Part shown: positions 45,421 to 52,745 of the stretch, piece by piece
How positions within the stretch are numbered: position 1 is the stretch's first letter
How the letters are laid out: each line of letters starts with the position of its first letter
Source of the DNA: Streptomyces sp. AM 2-1-1
GTDB lineage: Bacteria; Actinomycetota; Actinomycetes; Streptomycetales; Streptomycetaceae
Assembly (NCBI RefSeq): GCF_029167645.1
Contig: NZ_CP119147.1
Coordinates: forward strand, 4,296,501 to 4,360,500
DNA length: 64,000 nt
Direction of reading: 5' to 3'
Program-made: the position numbers and the translations under genes
Notes under the pieces: model-generated
Told to the model about the DNA's origin: nothing
The model's database searches: none
The model's input: the letters and a program-made list of their open reading frames with translations, nothing else

Positions 45421-45488
45421 GTACGGGCCTTCTTCTTGTACGGGCCTTCTTCTTGTACGGGCCTTCTTCTTGTTCGGGGCTTGTTCTT
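45421..45488. repeat. 17-bp tandem repeats next to the tuf terminator
   Basis: Three identical units GTACGGGCCTTCTTCTT (45421-45437, 45438-45454, 45455-45471) and one degenerate unit (45472-45488), then another partial GTACGGG. The GGGCCTTCTTCT part repeats the 3' arm of the adjacent terminator, so the array may have grown from it. No gene covers it. Confidence 0.9.
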
Positions 45489-45579
45489 GTACGGGCTGCG
45501 TACGGGGCCTTCTTCCCGGGCCGGACCGGGGCGGTGCCGGATCGCCGCCGGGCCGGGGTGCGGCCCGGCGGCGGGGCCG

Positions 45580-46551
45580 TCAGCGCTGCCGGGCGGCCAG
45601 GGCCGCCGCGTTGATCTTCGGAGCCAGCTCCGCGACCGCCCATTCGACGCTGTGCGGGGTCGGTTCCGCGAGGGCCTGGGCCGCGGCGGGGTCCAGGGGG
45701 ATGTAGCGGCCGTCGGTGACGGCCGGCATCGTCCGGAAGGCGGGGGTCTTCTCCAGGGTGCCGAGCGTGTCGGTCGTGCCGGCGGCGAGGACGACGTCGG
45801 TGTCGGCCAGGCCCACGTCGGCGTAGTCGAGATAGGTGCGGGAGGGGAGGCTGGAGTCGGGGAGCTGGGACGTGCGCGCGTCCAGCTTGACCCCGAGCTT
45901 GCGCAGGACGCGCGCCGAGGTGTCCTCGCGCGACTTCACCGCGCCGACGCCGTGCGGCATGGGGTTGACCAGCAGGCTGAAGCGGGTGCCGACGATGGCG
46001 GGGAAGACCGCGCGGGCGTCCACTGCGGTCTGCTCGGCGGCCGTGATGAGCTGTTCGCCCACGTCCTTGACGCCGAGCGCCTTGGCGATGATGCGGGTGC
46101 TCGTCTGCCAGGGGTCCTCGTCGGGGCCCTTGAGGTAGTGCACGACGGGCGCGATGGCGGACAGGGCGTCGTACTCCGGGACGAGAGTGCGGTCCCGGGC
46201 GGCCAGGATGACGTCGGGCTTGTACGAGGCGACCTCGGCGACCACGTCGCCGCCGGCCGGGAGCAGGCGCGGCCGCTTCCCGGAGAGGGCGGCCTTCGTC
46301 CAGGGCGCGATGCCGCCGGCCACTCCCTCCGCCGCGGGCATGACCACCGGCTCGAAGCCGAGCGAGAGCGCGATGTCGGCACTGGCGCTGTCGAGTGCGA
46401 CGACCGTCCGCGGCTTCCCCTTGATCTTCGCCACGCCGAGTTTGCCCTCGACCGAGACGGAGGCGGCCGTTCCGTCGGCCGTGCAGGCGGTGGCCAGCAG
46501 CAGGGCGGAGGCTATGCCGGCGAGTGCACCGGTCCGGATGCGGGTGTTCAT
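45580..46551 (-). CDS. ABC transporter substrate-binding lipoprotein, iron-complex (FecB/FhuD)-like
   Basis: A 323-residue exported protein. It starts MNTRIRTGALAG, with a hydrophobic stretch and lipobox LLATAC, then a class III periplasmic-binding fold: KPRTVVALDSASADIALSLGFEPVV, SYKPDVILAA and DADVVLAAGTTDT-like segments. Proteins of this type capture ferric siderophores or related complexes. No permease or ATPase gene lies beside it, so it is an orphan here. ATG 46551 follows AAGGAG. Confidence 0.85.
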   Translation of the reverse strand: MNTRIRTGALAGIASALLLATACTADGTAASVSVEGKLGVAKIKGKPRTVVALDSASADIALSLGFEPVVMPAAEGVAGGIAPWTKAALSGKRPRLLPAGGDVVAEVASYKPDVILAARDRTLVPEYDALSAIAPVVHYLKGPDEDPWQTSTRIIAKALGVKDVGEQLITAAEQTAVDARAVFPAIVGTRFSLLVNPMPHGVGAVKSREDTSARVLRKLGVKLDARTSQLPDSSLPSRTYLDYADVGLADTDVVLAAGTTDTLGTLEKTPAFRTMPAVTDGRYIPLDPAAAQALAEPTPHSVEWAVAELAPKINAAALAARQR

Positions 46552-46593
46552 GCTTCTCCTTGACTCGCTCCCCGCGACAGTAGCCTCATTCGT

Positions 46594-46609
46594 ACGCACG
46601 TACGTGCGT
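46594..46609. promoter_or_regulatory. 16-bp perfect palindrome upstream of the binding-protein gene
   Basis: ACGCACGTACGTGCGT lies 43 bp upstream of the lipoprotein start, a position suitable for a repressor operator. It does not resemble the AT-rich iron box I know for actinobacterial DtxR/DmdR proteins. Confidence 0.4.
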
Positions 46610-46780
46610 GGAATGCGTGATTCCGGTCGCCCGGACCACCGGGGGCGCCAGGCGCGGGCGGCGGGAGCCTGCCCATGATCCGGGCGGGGTCATCCCCGTG
46701 TTCGAACCCCATCACCCGGTCCGCCCGGCTGCCGTTCCGGCGGGGACTGCCCGTCCCGGCCGTTCCGCAGTTCCGCCGTC

Positions 46781-47275
46781 TCAGACGGCGACCGCCGCCG
46801 ACGCGTTGCGGACCGGTCGGCGGACCATGTACACGTCGACCGGGTCCCGGGACTCCTCGACGAAGCCGTGCCGCTCGTACAGCGGCCGCGCGGCGCTCCC
46901 CCGAACGACGATCAGCCGGACCTCCGCGCCCGCCTCGTCGGCCCGGGTGAGCAGGGTGCGCAGGACGGCGGTGCCGATGCCGAGGCCCTGGAGGCCGGGG
47001 GAGAGGTAGAAGTTCTCCAGCCACCGGCCCTGCTCGGTGGGGCGCAGGGTGACGCTTCCGGCGAAGGCACCGTCGACCTCGATGACCGAGGTGTGCTCCG
47101 GTACGAAGGTGTCGCGCAGCCGCTGGCGGACCCGGTGCTCGTCGTACCGGCCGAGCCGCTCCAGGTCCGGCCGCAGGACGACGGCGCGCAGCTCGGCGAT
47201 GGTCTCGATGTCACCGGGCAGGGCGGGACGCAGGGCCCAGGCGGCGGCGACTGCGGGCAGGGTGCTGTTGTTCAT
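46781..47275 (-). CDS. GNAT family N-acetyltransferase
   Basis: A 164-residue acetyl-CoA-dependent transferase. The acetyl-CoA motif is visible as ENFYLSPGLQGLGIGTAVLRTL (Q-x-x-G-x-G), followed by RLIVVRGSAARPLYERHGFVEE. The N-terminal RPALPGDIETIAELRAVV is typical. The substrate cannot be told from sequence. It is monocistronic as far as seen. Confidence 0.88.
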   Translation of the reverse strand: MNNSTLPAVAAAWALRPALPGDIETIAELRAVVLRPDLERLGRYDEHRVRQRLRDTFVPEHTSVIEVDGAFAGSVTLRPTEQGRWLENFYLSPGLQGLGIGTAVLRTLLTRADEAGAEVRLIVVRGSAARPLYERHGFVEESRDPVDVYMVRRPVRNASAAVAV

Positions 47276-47314
47276 CCGTCAAGTATCTACGCCGCGCAGG
47301 AGCGGTACGCGGCG

Positions 47315-47352
47315 CGGCGGCGGGCCCGGCACGTATGCCGGGCCCGCCGCCG
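47315..47352 (-). terminator. Terminator of the SHOCT membrane protein gene
   Basis: A perfect 17-bp stem (CGGCGGCGGGCCCGGCA and complement) with a CGTA loop, 14 bp past the minus-strand stop at 47367. Confidence 0.85.
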
Positions 47353-47366
47353 CGAGGGGAGCGCCG

Positions 47367-47783
47367 TCAGGCGAGGATCTTCTCCTTGGCCCGCTGGAAC
47401 TCCTCGTCCGAGATGTCGCCGCGTGCCCGGACCTCGGAGAGCTTCGAGATCTGCTCCGCCGGGGTCAGGCCGCCGCTACCGCCGGCCGTCTCGCGGATGT
47501 ACGTCTCGAACGCGTGCTGCTGGTCCTTGGCGTGCCGGTGTTCGCGGGAGCCCATGCCCCGCCCGCGCGCGATGACGTAGGCGAAGACGCCGATGTACGG
47601 CAGGAAGATCACGACGAGGAGCCAGACCGTCTTGGCCAGGCCACCCATGTCGTCGTCGCGGAAGATGTCGGCGATGATCCGGAAGAGGAGCACCAGCCAC
47701 AGGACCCATATGAAGACCCACATCGCGGTCCAGAACGCTCCGAGGACCGGATAGTCGTAGGCCAGGTAGACGCCGTCGTTCAT
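47367..47783 (-). CDS. SHOCT domain membrane protein with PLDc-N-like segment
   Basis: A 138-residue protein with two transmembrane segments: YPVLGAFWTAMWVFIWVLWLVLLF, and GLAKTVWLLVVIFLPYIGVFAYVIARG, which resembles the PLDc_N two-helix module. It ends in a SHOCT motif (LTPAEQISKLSEVRARGDISDEEFQRAKEKIL). Such small proteins are abundant in Streptomyces and their role is unknown. ATG 47783 follows AGGAGAG. Confidence 0.85.
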   Translation of the reverse strand: MNDGVYLAYDYPVLGAFWTAMWVFIWVLWLVLLFRIIADIFRDDDMGGLAKTVWLLVVIFLPYIGVFAYVIARGRGMGSREHRHAKDQQHAFETYIRETAGGSGGLTPAEQISKLSEVRARGDISDEEFQRAKEKILA

Positions 47784-47896
47784 CGCTCTCTCCTGTCGGA
47801 GCTGTAGCAGTGCCACCCCCGGGAGCATCCATCCTGCGTCCGGTCGGGGAAGTCGGCCACGCGAGAGGGGAAGCGGTCGGGCGCGGGCCGGGCGGC

Positions 47897-50437
47897 TCAG
47901 CCCGGCGGGGGCGGGGTCACCGTGCGGTGCACCCGGGCACCGGGCAGCCCGCGGAGGATCTCGGCGCCGATATCGGAGAGGCGCTGCGCGTCGGGCGGTG
48001 TGGCGCCGAGCCCGATGGCGTACCGGACGAAGCCCTGGCCGGGTGCCGCGTCCCCGGCGACCGGGCGGGGCCAGGCGCGGGTGTCCGGGGAGCCGGACGC
48101 GGCGAGCGCGTCGAGGAGTGTCAGGAGGCGGCCCCGGAAGCGGCCCTCGTCCTCGCCCTCGCCCACGGAGACCAGCGCCCAGGCGGTGTGGCGCGGGTGC
48201 GGGAGCGGTGGGGCGCACAGCCGGGCGTACGGGACGGGGTCGGCGTCCGCCACCGACTCCAGCAGCTCCCACCCGCGGTAGAGCTCCTCGGCGATCAGCT
48301 CCCGGCCCGCCACCGACACCTGGGTGGTGCAGGAACGTACCGGCGCGGTCGGGGTCAGCACCGTGACGGCGTCGCCGCCCTCGCGGGAGGCCGGGGGAGC
48401 GGAGCAGTCGGCGGGATCGGCACCGGAGAGGACCACCGGGCGGTCCCAGTCCCACGCCGCCCACCCCGCGAAGAAGCGCCGCAGCAGCGCCGTGCGGGTC
48501 GGCCCTTCCGCCCGGGAGACCTGGTCCGGGTGAGTGGCGGGAGCGGGGTGGGTGGCGGAGGCGGGCTGGGCGGCGCACGCGGACCGGGTGGCGGACGCGG
48601 CGGGCCGGGCGGCCGCCTCGCCCGCCGTCCGGGCCGCGAGGAGCGTCCAGGCGAGCCCCGGCAGCCCGCCGAAGGGCGCCGAGTCGAGCCCCCGCGCCCG
48701 CGCCCACGCCTTGACGTCGTGGGCGAGGCCGGTGAACGCCCCGCGGTACGCGGCCGTGGCGGCGAGCACCGCCTCCGCGTCGCTCACCGCGCTCAGCGCG
48801 ACGGCCGCCGCCGCACCCCACTCCTCGCGCCGTCCGACGGCCCGCGCCGGGTCCCGGCCGTCCGCGACCACCGTCACCAGGTCCACCCGCAGGCCGCCGA
48901 GGCGGAAACGCAGCCCGGGCACCCTGGCCCCGACCACCTCGCGCACCTCCTCGGCGTCCGGCAGCCGGCGGCCCAGCGCCCGGGCGCCGAGCGGTGCGGG
49001 CACCACCGCCACCAGGTCCACGTCCGCGCCGGGCAGCGCGCCGCCCGTCCGGCGCGAGCCGACGAGGTGCACGCGGGCGCCGGGCAGCGCCCGCGCCACC
49101 CGGCGCACCAGCTTCTCGGCGGCGACCCCGGCTTCCCCGCCCGCCGATGCCGCCGAGCCCGCCGATGCCGCCGAGCCCGCCGATGCCGCCGAGCCCGCCG
49201 ATGCCGCCGAGCCCGCCGATGCCGCTGAGCCCGCCGGTGCCGCCGGGGTCTTCCCGGCTCCGGCCTCCCCGGAGCCGCACCCGGAGGTCTTCCCGGTCGG
49301 CGAACGTGTCCCGGGCGGGGCCCCGTCGACCGGTACCCACCCGACCCGTACGCCGAAGTGGTCCGAGGCGTAGAGCCCGGTCGCGTCCGGCGCGTCGCCC
49401 ACCAGCTCCGCCCGCGCTGGGCGCAGCCGTGGCGAGCGGAAGAGCACCCGGTCCAGGCGGGAGGCCCGTCCGGTCAGTGAGCCGACGGCGGCGAGGGGGT
49501 TCACCGAGGGGTCGAAGGTCGGGGTGGCGTCGTCGGGCCCGCGGACCTCCGTCCAGGCGTCCGGGAGACCGAGCCGCGCCTGCGGGTTCGGGCCGCCGTC
49601 GTTGAAGTCGCCGACCAGCAGGAGGTCGCCTTCGAGACCGGCCAGCCCCGTGGCGAGATCGGCGAGTTCACGGTCGCGGCGGGCCGCACCCTCGGGGGAG
49701 TGGTCGCTGCTGAGATGGGTGACCGCGACGGTGACGGGCCCGCCCGCCGTCTCCACGACGACTGCGGCGACCGCCTTGTGCCGGCCCAGCGCGTGCCATC
49801 CGGCCTCCCGCACGGGCAGCCGGCTGAGCAGCAGCAGCCCGCAGTCGGCGACGTCGCGCCCGTCCGGGGCGGCGCCGAACGCGTACTCCGCCCGCACCCA
49901 TCCGGTGCCCGCCAGCAGCTCCAGCAGCGGCGGTTCGACCTCCTGGAGGGCGATGACGTCCGCGTCGGCCTCCCGCAGCGCGTCGAGCAGGAGGGGACGG
50001 CGGCGGGCGGTGGCGATGCGCTCGCCGTCGTACCGGTCCCAGAGCGTGTTCCACGTCAGCACACTCAGCCCGCTCGGCCCGCGCCCGGACGGGCCGGGGC
50101 GCCCGGCCGCCTGGACCGGCTCCCACGTCCCACCGCCGCCGCACGCGTGCGGCGTCCGGGCCGCGAAGTACGGTGACGGCAGCAGCCGTTCCTCCCGCAC
50201 CCGGCCCGCCGGCCCCGTGTCCACCCGGTCCACACCGGTGGCGCGGTCCCACACCACCTCGCCGTCCGCCTCGAAGAAGAGCACCCGGTGCCAGGGGACC
50301 TCCCCGCCCGGCGTGAAGCGCGGCAGCGGCACCCGCTTCGGCTCCCGGCCGCGCTGCGCGACCCCGATCACGAACCGCGCCGGATCGAAGCGGGCGTCCC
50401 ACCGGATCCGGTGGTAGATCTCGTCGCTGGTCCGCAT
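47897..50437 (-). CDS. MJ1316 + EEP nuclease + eukaryotic-type poly(A) polymerase fusion, RNA end repair
   Basis: An 846-residue multidomain protein. Residues 1-75 (SDEIYHRIRWDARFDP to VPWHRVLFFEADG) match MJ1316/DUF504, a domain predicted to recognise cyclic-phosphate RNA ends. Residues 123-370 are an endonuclease/exonuclease/phosphatase domain (LTWNTLWDR, LQEVE, THLSSDHS, GDFND, SDHFG). A Ser/Ala/Gly repeat linker follows. Residues 438-840 match a canonical poly(A) polymerase: GSRRTGGALPGADVDLV (D472, D474), third Asp in LRVDLV (D519), KAWARARGLDSAPFGGLPG, WDWDRPVVL, VTVLTPTAP with QVSVAGRELIAEEL, and an RRM-like C-terminal domain. Start ATG 50437 overlaps the upstream stop (ATGA). It is coupled to the RNA ligase-kinase gene, so the pair probably processes and reseals or tails broken RNA. 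Confidence 0.8.
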   Translation of the reverse strand: MRTSDEIYHRIRWDARFDPARFVIGVAQRGREPKRVPLPRFTPGGEVPWHRVLFFEADGEVVWDRATGVDRVDTGPAGRVREERLLPSPYFAARTPHACGGGGTWEPVQAAGRPGPSGRGPSGLSVLTWNTLWDRYDGERIATARRRPLLLDALREADADVIALQEVEPPLLELLAGTGWVRAEYAFGAAPDGRDVADCGLLLLSRLPVREAGWHALGRHKAVAAVVVETAGGPVTVAVTHLSSDHSPEGAARRDRELADLATGLAGLEGDLLLVGDFNDGGPNPQARLGLPDAWTEVRGPDDATPTFDPSVNPLAAVGSLTGRASRLDRVLFRSPRLRPARAELVGDAPDATGLYASDHFGVRVGWVPVDGAPPGTRSPTGKTSGCGSGEAGAGKTPAAPAGSAASAGSAASAGSAASAGSAASAGSAASAGGEAGVAAEKLVRRVARALPGARVHLVGSRRTGGALPGADVDLVAVVPAPLGARALGRRLPDAEEVREVVGARVPGLRFRLGGLRVDLVTVVADGRDPARAVGRREEWGAAAAVALSAVSDAEAVLAATAAYRGAFTGLAHDVKAWARARGLDSAPFGGLPGLAWTLLAARTAGEAAARPAASATRSACAAQPASATHPAPATHPDQVSRAEGPTRTALLRRFFAGWAAWDWDRPVVLSGADPADCSAPPASREGGDAVTVLTPTAPVRSCTTQVSVAGRELIAEELYRGWELLESVADADPVPYARLCAPPLPHPRHTAWALVSVGEGEDEGRFRGRLLTLLDALAASGSPDTRAWPRPVAGDAAPGQGFVRYAIGLGATPPDAQRLSDIGAEILRGLPGARVHRTVTPPPPG
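49143..49232 (-). repeat. Five tandem 18-bp repeats in the EEP-polymerase linker
   Basis: Five 18-bp units (plus-strand GCCGATGCCGCCGAGCCC, the fifth with one change), plus a degenerate sixth to 49250. They encode repeated GSAASA in the linker joining the nuclease and polymerase domains. The unit length keeps the frame. Confidence 0.9.
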
Positions 50438-52170
50438 CAGACCGCCCTCGCCTCCACCGTGCCGCTCGCACCCAGGTACCACGTCCGGTGCGCCTCGCCC
50501 GGGTAGGGCGGGACGTACCGCCGCGCCTGCGCCTCCTGCACCGGGGGCGGTACGGGATGGGTACGGGTGGCGTTCCGCCGGGCCAGCTCCGCCGTGTCCA
50601 CCAGCGCCGCCACGTGCGTGACGAGCGCGTCCCGCCCGCGGGCGACGCCGTGCACCAGTGAGCGCTGTCCCGGGGTGAGGGAGGTGGCGTCCCAGACGGT
50701 GGTCGAGCCGGGCAGCAACGCGCGCTCCAGCCGTTCGACCGCCTCCCGCACCACCTCGGCGTTGGCGCTCTGGTCGGCCCGGTCGCCCCGCGCTTCCCGC
50801 AGGTCGTCGAGGGCGATGTAGGTGCTCACCCCGGGCAACGCCCGGGCGTACGTGCTCTTCCCGCTGCCGGACGGTCCGCAGAGCAGCACCAGGCGCGGGA
50901 ACTCGCCCGACCGCCACCGCCAGGTGGCGGGGACCGCCTCGTCCGCGGTGGTGATCCGGCCCCGCGCGTACGCCTCGCGGGCCTGCGCCCGGCAGCGGTC
51001 GGCGGCATCCGGCTCCAGGCCGTCGAACACCTCGCGGAGCCCGGCGGGCTCGCGCACCTCCTCCGCGTGGAGCGCGGACCACGCGACCTGTTCGCGTGCC
51101 GCCGGGGTCGGGGCGGTGGCGGCCGCGAGGGCGTGCAGGGCCGGCAGGCCGGCGGCCCAGGACATCCGGGTCAGGCCGGTCCGGCGCTCCTCGTCCGGGT
51201 ACGGGCGGTGCAGGGAGCGGTGGAGCCCCACCAGATCGGCGACCCGGACGGCCTGCGACATGCCGAGGACCGGGGCGAGCCGGGGCGCGATCCCGGACCG
51301 GCGGTCGCGGTGCAGCAGCCCCGCCAGGACGCCGTCCAGCCGTTCGTCGCCGAAGGCGCCGGAGCCCGTGGCGCCGGCGGCCGCGCCCATCGCCACCGCG
51401 GTACGGGCGTCGGGAGGGTGCGCGGCCCCGGACGGGGGCGCCGCGTCCTCGGGCGCCGCGTCGTGGGGCACCGGGAGGGCGAGCGCCTCGCCGAGGCCTT
51501 CCGCGTCGACGGCGCCCCCGGAGCGGACGTTCCACAGGGCGGCGGACGGGCCCAGCGTGTTCGGCACCACGGCCGCGTGCATCCAGTGGGTGCCCGTCGT
51601 GACGTGCCCCGGCCGGACCCACTTGGCGACGGCCCGCCCGAACTCCTCGGCCCCGAACGCTCCGGCCGGGCGCACGACGTACCCCTCCTGGCGCCCGGTG
51701 TCGAGGGTGAGTCCGCGCAGCGCCTTCTCCGCCCGGGGGTCGAACGCCCCGCGCCAGAGCACCGGCGGCACCGGGATGCCCAGTTCGCGGAGGAAGGCGG
51801 TGGTGCGGTCCCAGCCGAGGCAGCGGTCACCGTCCCAGACGGAGAAGCCGTAGAAGAAGCCGTCCAGCCGGTCGTACGGAATCGAGTGGCGCGCGAACAC
51901 GTTCTCGCCGCAGATCCGCCACCCCGCCGGGATGCGGGAACCCACCCGCCCCTGGAGGGCCTTGACCCAGCCCCGCGAGGGGTGGTGGACGGAGTCCAGC
52001 GAGCGGGCGTGCAGCCCGTCCGCGTAGAGCGTGGTGTTCTCGCCGTCGAGCTTCTCCGTCACGACGACCTCGCGCCCGGCGAGGACCGACAGGTCCACCA
52101 CCCGCACGTCGTCGGAAGTGGCCCCGGGCGACCAGGGCAGGTGCGGGGTGCGCGGATAGTGCGTACGCAT
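50437..52170 (-). CDS. RNA ligase-polynucleotide kinase fusion
   Basis: A 577-residue protein. The N-terminal half has RNA-ligase nucleotidyltransferase motifs in order: motif I VTEKLDGENTTLYADG (adenylated K40), an ENVFARHSI segment, YGFSVWDG (motif III-like), QEGYVVRP (motif IV) and AKWVRP (motif V). About residues 270-415 are helical with no clear assignment. The C-terminal part is a P-loop kinase: LVLLCGPSGSGKSTYARAL (Walker A 432-440), ALDDLR (D455) and VWDATSLTPGQR. Such fusions phosphorylate 5'-OH RNA ends and join them. ATG 52170 follows GGCAGGAGC. It is the first gene of the operon with the MJ1316-polymerase protein. Confidence 0.85.
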   Translation of the reverse strand: MRTHYPRTPHLPWSPGATSDDVRVVDLSVLAGREVVVTEKLDGENTTLYADGLHARSLDSVHHPSRGWVKALQGRVGSRIPAGWRICGENVFARHSIPYDRLDGFFYGFSVWDGDRCLGWDRTTAFLRELGIPVPPVLWRGAFDPRAEKALRGLTLDTGRQEGYVVRPAGAFGAEEFGRAVAKWVRPGHVTTGTHWMHAAVVPNTLGPSAALWNVRSGGAVDAEGLGEALALPVPHDAAPEDAAPPSGAAHPPDARTAVAMGAAAGATGSGAFGDERLDGVLAGLLHRDRRSGIAPRLAPVLGMSQAVRVADLVGLHRSLHRPYPDEERRTGLTRMSWAAGLPALHALAAATAPTPAAREQVAWSALHAEEVREPAGLREVFDGLEPDAADRCRAQAREAYARGRITTADEAVPATWRWRSGEFPRLVLLCGPSGSGKSTYARALPGVSTYIALDDLREARGDRADQSANAEVVREAVERLERALLPGSTTVWDATSLTPGQRSLVHGVARGRDALVTHVAALVDTAELARRNATRTHPVPPPVQEAQARRYVPPYPGEAHRTWYLGASGTVEARAV

Positions 52171-52745
52171 GCTCCTGCCCCCCGGTGGTGACGCTCCGAT
52201 CGCCACTGTAGGCAGGGGGGCGGCGGGAACTCCACGGATTTTCCGACGGCGGGCGGGCGCGCGGACCGTCCGCCGGCGTAGTGGTGCGCGCGCCCGCCGC
52301 CGGTACTTCCGTCATCGCCGGTCCGCGCATTCCGCACACTGCCGCAAGGTAAATCCCTTATGACGACGGCGTGACGGCGGAGCGGTCGAAGCATCCTCTT
52401 TTCCGGGCCATTCCCGGGGATCACTCCGTTTCGTCCATGTGCCGGGGGGATTGCTCATTCCCGCGCACGGGTCGGTGGCTCCCCGGGCAATGCGGGCGAT
52501 TTCCGCTTCGCGGGGCGCCGATTCGGCCGACGGGGCGGAAAAACCGCACAAGACCCGGTGAAAAATTGTGACGCAGTCCACATCCGTCCCGTGGGTCACC
52601 GCTGTGACCTGGCATTCGAGTGGAGAGGGGGAGGGTCACATACGCGCCATGGTGACTAAAAATGAGCCCATCGTCACCGGGGGGAAGCCGGAAGGATAGG
52701 TATCGTCCTTCTCGTACCTGAGTCTCGGTTCCGAGGGGAAGCGTC
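52171..52745. other. Divergent regulatory region between the RNA-repair operon and the AfsA gene
   Basis: A 575-bp stretch without a gene, less GC-rich than its surroundings around 52380-52700. It carries an inverted repeat GGTCAC-CGCT-GTGACC, several other GTGAC/GTCAC half-sites (for example 52568-52572, 52635-52639 and 52652-52656), and GAAGGA-N9-TCCTTC (52691-52711) just before the AfsA ribosome-binding site. I could not identify promoter boxes with confidence. Confidence 0.6.
52594..52609. promoter_or_regulatory. Inverted repeat GGTCAC-N4-GTGACC
   Basis: A perfect 6+4+6 inverted repeat about 140 bp upstream of the AfsA-like gene. Additional GTGAC and GTCAC half-sites nearby suggest a dimeric transcription factor with several sites. 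The protein is not known; CRP-like and GntR-like regulators use related half-sites. Confidence 0.4.

Noticed and set aside
45421..45488. CRISPR array
   Set aside because: Units are 17 bp and directly adjacent without unique spacers, and no cas genes are nearby.
47897..48330. C-terminal part of the poly(A) polymerase fusion read as a 2H (LigT-like) phosphodiesterase
   Set aside because: Only one clean HxT motif (HRTV) is present, while order and spacing fit the RRM-like C-terminal domain of nuclear poly(A) polymerase better.
52228..52303. Long GC-rich inverted repeat between the RNA-repair operon and the AfsA gene
   Set aside because: Arms (CGGCGGGCGGGCGCGC-like) are simple GC sequence and no gene ends there, so a terminator call is not justified.
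52680..52745. Butyrolactone autoregulatory element (ARE box) before the AfsA gene
   Set aside because: GAAGGA-N9-TCCTTC is symmetrical but does not match the AT-rich ARE pattern closely enough to call.
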